A DNA stretch of 55,464 nt from Paludibacteraceae bacterium (GTDB lineage Bacteria > Bacteroidota > Bacteroidia > Bacteroidales > Paludibacteraceae), in assembly GCA_017558065.1 (NCBI GenBank), contig JAFYWK010000066.1, positions 1 through 55,464 of the forward strand, given 5' to 3'. The notes below the pieces were generated by a model. The model worked only from the letters and a program-made list of their open reading frames with translations, was not told the DNA's origin and searched no databases. Of the stretch, positions 50,871-55,464 are shown one piece after another (position 1 is the stretch's first letter; every line of letters starts with the position of its first letter). Both the position numbers and the translations under genes were made by a program.

Positions 50871-52712
50871 TTAATTTTCCGTACCCTCATAGCGTATAGC
50901 GAGCATGGTAATATCATCGAATTGTGGTGCTTCACCCACGAACTTATCCACATCTTTCTTCACCTCTGCGCAAATGGTTTCTGGGGTGGCATCTTTATGT
51001 TGTTCCAAGATTTTTTGCAATCGCTCTTCACCGTAGAGTTCCTCGTTGAGGTTGGTAGCCTCGGTCACACCATCGGTATAGAGATAAATAGCATCACCAG
51101 GAGCGAGTGTCAATTCGTTTTTGCGATAGCGTACACCCTCCATACCAGCCAATACAAAGCCAGCACGCGATTTGAGGTACTCGTATGTGCCATCTGCATG
51201 TCTTACCAATGGTGGGTTATGACCAGCATTAGCAAATTGCACTTGCCCCGTCTTCGTGTTTAAGATTCCCAACCATGCGGTCACGAACATACCCGCATCG
51301 TTACCCTCGCAGAGCTTGGCATTGGCATGCGTAAACACCTGTTCTACACTCAGTCCCGACTCGGCAAAACTCTTAATAAAAGTCTTGGCTGTCATCATAA
51401 ACATAGCAGCAGGAATACCTTTTCCAGACACGTCTGCCATGAGGAATGCAAGATTCTCGTCGTCCACAAAATAGAAATCATAGAAGTCGCCTCCCACCTC
51501 CTTGGCGGTATGCATGGTGGCAAAGATCTCAAACTCCTTGCGCTCTGGATAAGGCGGAAAGACAGAAGGCAAAGCTGCATGCTGAATGGATTTGGCAAAA
51601 GCCAACTCGGCATCAATACGCTCTTCTGCCTCTTTGATATAGCGTTTTAGGGTATCTACTGTGGCGTTGATATCGTTGGATAATGCATCAAACTCCTCGT
51701 GCGAGCGCACATTCACCACCGTTTCCAAATTGCCATCAGTAATGGCAGATAGAGCATGATTGACTTGGTGCAGATTCTTCACTATCAATCGACGCACCAA
51801 TAGGAAGATCATCACAAACAACAGACCAAAGATAAGGATTTGCATCACTGTCATTACTTTCAGCGACACATTGCGCGACACCATAGCCTCGCTATATGGA
51901 TAGACGGCTATAACCTTATACCCTTCTATCTCATTGTGCATACAGAAACAGCGTTGGAGGGTACCATCTATATAGATTCCCTCTTCAAACATCTCATCCT
52001 TGCCTATCGTGGTCAAGTCCTTGGTCATGGCCGTGACGATAGTCACTGGCTGGTTTTTGTTGTTGGCTCGATCGCTAATGATACGCCATGCGCTATCCGT
52101 AACAATCAAAAATCCACTCTCACCCACATGGCGATTCTTCACCACCTCATTTATCGCTACTTCTATTGCTCGGTAGTAAGCTTCCTCATCATAACCCACT
52201 TGAATAAATCCACCAGCAGCCAAAGTTACTCCTGCGTATTTGCGGGATCTTTGCGCATCAAATCCTATCGGTTGGAAACGCTGCACATATTCGGTTCTAG
52301 CTCCTAATAGAGACCAGAACTCGGATGTTTGTACGCCGCCTTCACCTATAGTATAACCTACAAAATCAGCATTGCTACTAGCTAGAATAACACCTGTAGA
52401 GGAAAAATAGTTGATCTCCGTCACATTGTATTTCTCCAACATGCCTGTTAGCAGTTCTGATGTGATTTTGTCTGCATTGTTCACTTCTGTGGCAACTGCT
52501 CTGGTGAGTATCAGCAGATTCTTATCCGTAACATCCATGATGTCATGACGCACATCTTTGATGTATATATTTAGCAGATTATTTGCACTATCGGTGAATA
52601 ATTTGGTCTGATATTGCCCTAGGAAGACCAAGGTCACAATAAAAGCGATGCCTACTATCAATAGCAACCACTGTTGAAACGAAGTGGATATTTTTTTCAG
52701 TTTATTGCTCAT
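50871..52712 (-). CDS. membrane SpoIIE-type PP2C phosphatase with Cache sensor and HAMP
   Basis: ATG 52712 (MSNKLKK) is preceded by AGGAGGAGTGAT, an unusually strong ribosome site for this phylum. The 613-residue protein has a membrane helix (about 14-34), an extracellular double-Cache-like sensor (about 40-270), a second helix (about 280-302), a HAMP domain (about 303-360), and a SpoIIE/PP2C phosphatase (about 385-613) with EVGGDFYDF, MADVSGKGIPAAMF and DDITMLAIRY. It would remove phosphate from the STAS protein when its external ligand binds. Such Cache domains often bind amino acids, which would suit the transport genes. Confidence 0.93.
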   Translation of the reverse strand: MSNKLKKISTSFQQWLLLIVGIAFIVTLVFLGQYQTKLFTDSANNLLNIYIKDVRHDIMDVTDKNLLILTRAVATEVNNADKITSELLTGMLEKYNVTEINYFSSTGVILASSNADFVGYTIGEGGVQTSEFWSLLGARTEYVQRFQPIGFDAQRSRKYAGVTLAAGGFIQVGYDEEAYYRAIEVAINEVVKNRHVGESGFLIVTDSAWRIISDRANNKNQPVTIVTAMTKDLTTIGKDEMFEEGIYIDGTLQRCFCMHNEIEGYKVIAVYPYSEAMVSRNVSLKVMTVMQILIFGLLFVMIFLLVRRLIVKNLHQVNHALSAITDGNLETVVNVRSHEEFDALSNDINATVDTLKRYIKEAEERIDAELAFAKSIQHAALPSVFPPYPERKEFEIFATMHTAKEVGGDFYDFYFVDDENLAFLMADVSGKGIPAAMFMMTAKTFIKSFAESGLSVEQVFTHANAKLCEGNDAGMFVTAWLGILNTKTGQVQFANAGHNPPLVRHADGTYEYLKSRAGFVLAGMEGVRYRKNELTLAPGDAIYLYTDGVTEATNLNEELYGEERLQKILEQHKDATPETICAEVKKDVDKFVGEAPQFDDITMLAIRYEGTEN

Positions 52713-52713
52713 A

Positions 52714-53733
52714 TCACTCCTCCTTTTCAATGCGAATATATGGGTCGGTATATCCATAGTTGTTTATCTCTTTCTTAGCGACACTAGTCTCGTTTGCACC
52801 AGCTACTATCGACACCCCGTTTAGGTGCAAGTCATTGGAGAACAACTTCACACTCTTAGGGTTATGTTGCATATCGCTTATGGTGAACACTCCACCAGTT
52901 ATCTCCGCTTTCGTCACCAATCGGCATACGCCGTCCGCGAAGTAGTCCAATGCTTGCGCTAGCACCTCACCACCTGCGATATGCGTGAGCTTAGCATTGA
53001 TCGCATCATCCAAACCATAGACGCTGACCTTACCGCCATTGATGGTCAATTGCCCAGAGGTAATCAGTCCCACAGCCATCAACTGTGAGTCGTCGGGATT
53101 AATATGGATATTACCCCCATTGATTTCCAGTTCACTCACACTATATAATCCGTAGGAGATAGGCGAAAAGGAGGCGGTGTAATGTATCGCAATATCTCCG
53201 CCGTTGATAATCATCTTATCTTGTGTCCATAATGCTACGCCCATGAAACTTGCCACCTCCTCATCTGCTGTTTTGATATAGGTATCTATCTTGCCTGACT
53301 CGATGAGCAAAGTGTCCGCTTTGAAGCAACTAGCACGAGCACCTACTGCGAGGCTCCCCTCGCCAGTGACGCTAAGATTTCTAGTAGCGATAGCATTCAC
53401 AGGAGCGTTGTCGCCCAAACCTATTTTGTTATCTCCTTCTAGTTTAATAGTCAGATTTGGAATATTTGACACAACAACAGCATCTGCATCAGGGTCGATG
53501 GTTTCTGTGATATTGGCATTAGTTAGAACAAGAGTACCCGACTCTCGATCACCTTCGTAGCGCACTGCGCCATCGCCGAGGATATCGGATTGGTTACGCG
53601 TAGTGACTTTCACGCCACCCACCCACAACTCGTAGATCTGGTAGTGCTTGTCATACTTATTACACGCAAAAAACATCGTTGCTAGCAAGAGCATTGCCCA
53701 ACAACGAGTGATTATATGTATTTTTCGGTTCAT
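52714..53733 (-). CDS. lipoprotein with beta-helix repeats (DUF4353-like)
   Basis: The 339-residue protein has a lipobox (TMFFAC) and repeated LTINGGKVSV / LEINGGNIHI / MIINGGDIAI units forming a right-handed beta-helix, as in DUF4353 carbohydrate-binding-domain proteins. The N-terminal part (ELWVGGVKVTTRNQSDI, then GTLVLTNANI) is also typical. It is 2 bases from the STAS gene and 1 base from the phosphatase gene, so a partnership with the sensor is plausible, for example capturing a ligand in the periplasm. That link is inferred from position. Confidence 0.8.
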   Translation of the reverse strand: MNRKIHIITRCWAMLLLATMFFACNKYDKHYQIYELWVGGVKVTTRNQSDILGDGAVRYEGDRESGTLVLTNANITETIDPDADAVVVSNIPNLTIKLEGDNKIGLGDNAPVNAIATRNLSVTGEGSLAVGARASCFKADTLLIESGKIDTYIKTADEEVASFMGVALWTQDKMIINGGDIAIHYTASFSPISYGLYSVSELEINGGNIHINPDDSQLMAVGLITSGQLTINGGKVSVYGLDDAINAKLTHIAGGEVLAQALDYFADGVCRLVTKAEITGGVFTISDMQHNPKSVKLFSNDLHLNGVSIVAGANETSVAKKEINNYGYTDPYIRIEKEE

Positions 53734-53735
53734 TA

Positions 53736-54032
53736 TTATTCGATATTCAGAATATCCACGAAACCGGTCATCTCAAACACTTCGTTGATGGTTTCATTGA
53801 CATTTTTGATAAGCATATCCCCTTGCTTATTCATGGTCTTTTGCGCTTGCAATATCACACGCAAGCCAGCAGAGGAGATATAGTCCAATGCTGCGAAATC
53901 CATTACTAGATTAGCAACACCATCCAAACTCTCTTTGAGACACGCCTCCAACTCGGGAGCGGTAACGGTGTCCAAACGACCAATGATTTTCAAGGTAAGC
54001 TCTGTACCATTAAGTGCTTTTTCAATTTCCAT
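53736..54032 (-). CDS. STAS-domain anti-sigma-factor antagonist
   Basis: The 98-residue protein is a single STAS domain: the ELTLKIIGRLDTVTAPEL strand, MDFAALDYISSAGLRVIL with the phosphorylatable serine pair, and a C-terminal VFEMTGFVDILNI helix. SpoIIAA/RsbV-like proteins switch partners according to phosphorylation by an RsbW kinase and dephosphorylation by a PP2C. It is the first gene of the operon, 26 bases after the -7 box. Confidence 0.95.
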   Translation of the reverse strand: MEIEKALNGTELTLKIIGRLDTVTAPELEACLKESLDGVANLVMDFAALDYISSAGLRVILQAQKTMNKQGDMLIKNVNETINEVFEMTGFVDILNIE

Positions 54033-54057
54033 ATGTTATCTTATATTATTTTGCGTG

Positions 54058-54089
54058 CAAAGGTACTAATTTTATTCAAAATATGCAAG
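54058..54089 (-). promoter_or_regulatory. promoter of the partner-switching/transport operon
   Basis: Minus strand: CTTG (54086-54089), 20 bases, TACCTTTG (54058-54065). No other promoter of this type is seen in front of the next six genes, whose gaps are 1-25 bases. Confidence 0.8.
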
Positions 54090-54166
54090 AAAATGCACGA
54101 TTTGGTACGTTTTTTTGTTTGGCAGGTGTAGGAATTAGGGATGTTAGTAGTTTTTTTTATAAATTT

Positions 54167-54198
54167 CTTGGTAGTATGCATTTTTTGTAGTAACTTTG
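54167..54198 (+). promoter_or_regulatory. promoter of the arginine deiminase-like gene
   Basis: CTTG (54167-54170), 20 bases, TAACTTTG (54191-54198), 14 bases before the ATG at 54213. It diverges from the operon promoter 78 bases away. Confidence 0.8.
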
Positions 54199-54212
54199 CA
54201 CCGTTAAACTCC

Positions 54213-55464
54213 ATGAAAATAGATATGATGAAATCAGTTCGTTTTATTCCGTTGGTATTGCTGTGTGTGCTAACAGCATGCCATAGCAATACATCTTCTT
54301 GTTCAAGTGCTTCTCCTGTGGCAGAATGGAATCGTGCTACCCAGATTTTGATGCATACACCAGGTGAGGAATTGTTTAATGGTGCTATCAATCCGTTGGC
54401 GGCATTGTTTGAGTATTATTTTGATGTGGATTCGGCAGCTATAGAACATAAGAATTACATAGCGATGCTTGAGGCAAATGGCATAGAGGTGATGACCGTG
54501 TCGAAAATCTTACAACAAGCTCCTATAGAGGCACTTCGCGATTATGTGAGCAATGTTTTGCAGTACGAAAGCGATATTGATGAATCGGATCATCTGGCTG
54601 TAAGTGATAGCTATCGCAGGGAAACGATCGCGCAGATGTCGCGAAATGATCTTATTAGTTGCATACTGCTGCAACCTACTGTTCGACTGACGGCTACAGA
54701 CATCAATACGGGCGTGGAGGCGCAATACCTGCAATCGCCATTGTTCAATCTGTATTTCACGCGTGACCAAAGTATCTCTACTCCCAAGGGGCAGATTATC
54801 TGCAATATGAACTCTGCTCAGCGAAGCAAGGAGACGGATTTGATAGCGTTCTGCTACGAGCAGATGGGTGTGAAGCCTATTCTTCGTATTACAGGTGATG
54901 GTCGTTTAGAAGGTGGAGATTATATCCCAGCCGGTACGCGAGCGTTCATAGGTTGTGGTATGCGCACCAATATAGAGGGCATACAGCAGATTATGCGTGC
55001 CGATGGCTTTGGTCATGATACGGTGGTGGTAGTGAAGGATCGGAAATGGTGGCAGATGCAGATGCACCTTGATACTTATTTCAATATCATTGACCGCGAT
55101 CTGTGTACCTTGGTGGAAAGTAGATTGCATGCCACGGACCAAGACCCTGAGTGGGTGACGGTGGATTTGTACACACGCGCAGAAGATGGCATATCCTATC
55201 GTTTAGATCAGGCAGATATTCCATTGGTAGCCTATCTACAAGGCATCGGCTTTAGTATCATACCTATTAGTGAGGAAGATGAGTTGCATTATGCCAACAA
55301 CTACCTGACTATCGCTCCGCGCCATATTATGGCAGTGGCTAATCAATCGCACACCCTTGTTCAAGCGTTTGAACAACATGGCGTAAAAGTAGAATGGGTG
55401 CCCCTTGATAACCTAATTAAAGGTTACGGAGCAGCCCATTGTATGACGCAGGTGATTCGTCGTA
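54213..55464 (+). CDS. arginine deiminase-family lipoprotein, cut by the window end
   Basis: From ATG 54213 the frame stays open to the last base (417 codons). The protein has a lipobox (CVLTAC, Cys23), then an arginine deiminase-type five-bladed fold. The start is ILMHTPGEELFNG, followed by YFTRDQSI, the EGGD motif in GRLEGGDYIP, MHLDT, and near the end AAHCMTQ with the nucleophile Cys410. ADI hydrolyses arginine to citrulline and ammonia, usually in the cytoplasm. An exported lipoprotein form is unusual and might act on peptides or external arginine. It is divergent from the amino-acid uptake operon, so shared control is plausible. Confidence 0.85.
   Translation, partial: MKIDMMKSVRFIPLVLLCVLTACHSNTSSCSSASPVAEWNRATQILMHTPGEELFNGAINPLAALFEYYFDVDSAAIEHKNYIAMLEANGIEVMTVSKILQQAPIEALRDYVSNVLQYESDIDESDHLAVSDSYRRETIAQMSRNDLISCILLQPTVRLTATDINTGVEAQYLQSPLFNLYFTRDQSISTPKGQIICNMNSAQRSKETDLIAFCYEQMGVKPILRITGDGRLEGGDYIPAGTRAFIGCGMRTNIEGIQQIMRADGFGHDTVVVVKDRKWWQMQMHLDTYFNIIDRDLCTLVESRLHATDQDPEWVTVDLYTRAEDGISYRLDQADIPLVAYLQGIGFSIIPISEEDELHYANNYLTIAPRHIMAVANQSHTLVQAFEQHGVKVEWVPLDNLIKGYGAAHCMTQVIRR

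Noticed and set aside
54041-54391. 116-codon minus-strand ORF over the divergent promoter region
   Set aside because: It covers both mapped promoter boxes and the start of the deiminase-like gene, so it is not a plausible gene.
1-55464. tRNA, rRNA and riboswitch genes
   Set aside because: I scanned for cloverleaf T-loop words, rRNA-like blocks and long structured leaders and saw none I could support. A covariance-model search would be needed to exclude small RNAs.

Overview
The window looks like chromosomal DNA of an uncultivated Bacteroidales bacterium (phylum Bacteroidota). Three things point there. Many genes are preceded by the Bacteroidetes promoter type, TTTG or CTTG, exactly 20 bases, then TAnnTTTG. 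Several families are typical of the group (DUF3127, BT4734-like primase with DUF3987, DUF2027-Smr, DUF3467, DUF6242, PCMD, FloA with NfeD, an LptE-SecG neighbourhood, TonB and a beta-barrel receptor). Signal peptides with lipoboxes are frequent. No rRNA, tRNA or CRISPR array was recognised.

Region 1 (1-4781) is accessory: a run of small unknown genes, an OB-fold DUF3127 protein and a large primase/helicase-like protein. A perfect 40-bp inverted repeat (294-333 and 4742-4781) brackets it. Region 2 (4848-7618, minus) holds an omega-amidase-like nitrilase, a four-helix-bundle ORF that seems to have been dropped between genes, floA and a shortened nfeD. Region 3 (7980-16891, plus) is a housekeeping block: topA-rpe-comEC-xseA-ComEA-like, then a sigma-54 activator, lptE and secG. 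Region 4 (16892-21469, minus) is a peptidoglycan-peptide salvage cluster: an NlpC/P60 endopeptidase, a DUF2027-Smr protein and a lipoprotein that fuses a serine beta-lactamase-like domain to a dipeptide epimerase. Region 5 (21631-29066, minus) is a long co-directional set: PCMD protein, an SGNH protein lacking its catalytic residues, GT2, DUF3467, nucleoside phosphorylase, dipeptidyl peptidase III and aroA. Region 6 (29307-45418) has aroC, a large beta-barrel protein, recG, tonB, a surface-polysaccharide trio (flippase, GT4, FemAB-like), prs, an M28 peptidase, sufC and a short sufD, a polyprenyl synthase and a DUF6242 lipoprotein.

Region 7 (46364-54089, minus) is the most striking. It is a seven-gene operon with a visible promoter and terminator. 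It encodes a complete partner-switching set (STAS protein, membrane SpoIIE-type PP2C phosphatase with an extracellular sensor, RsbW-like kinase) together with an amino-acid ABC transporter and an SstT symporter. The ABC ATPase carries a C-terminal domain that looks like a degenerate RsbW ATPase. The substrate-binding part of the transporter appears circularly permuted. A lipoprotein of the arginine deiminase family (from 54213, cut by the window end) is transcribed divergently. My inference is a signalling switch that acts on amino-acid import directly.

A second theme is a family of short-word/hairpin mosaics scattered through the whole window. Short words (for example TGTAGATC, AATGGAC, TTATCGG, GTTTAGAGTGGTGTAGAATT, GGTTAAA) repeat two to four times, often around tiny perfect hairpins. 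They lie between genes, but also in frame inside conserved genes (aroA, aroC, the nitrilase, an M28 peptidase, the primase), and some supply start or stop codons.
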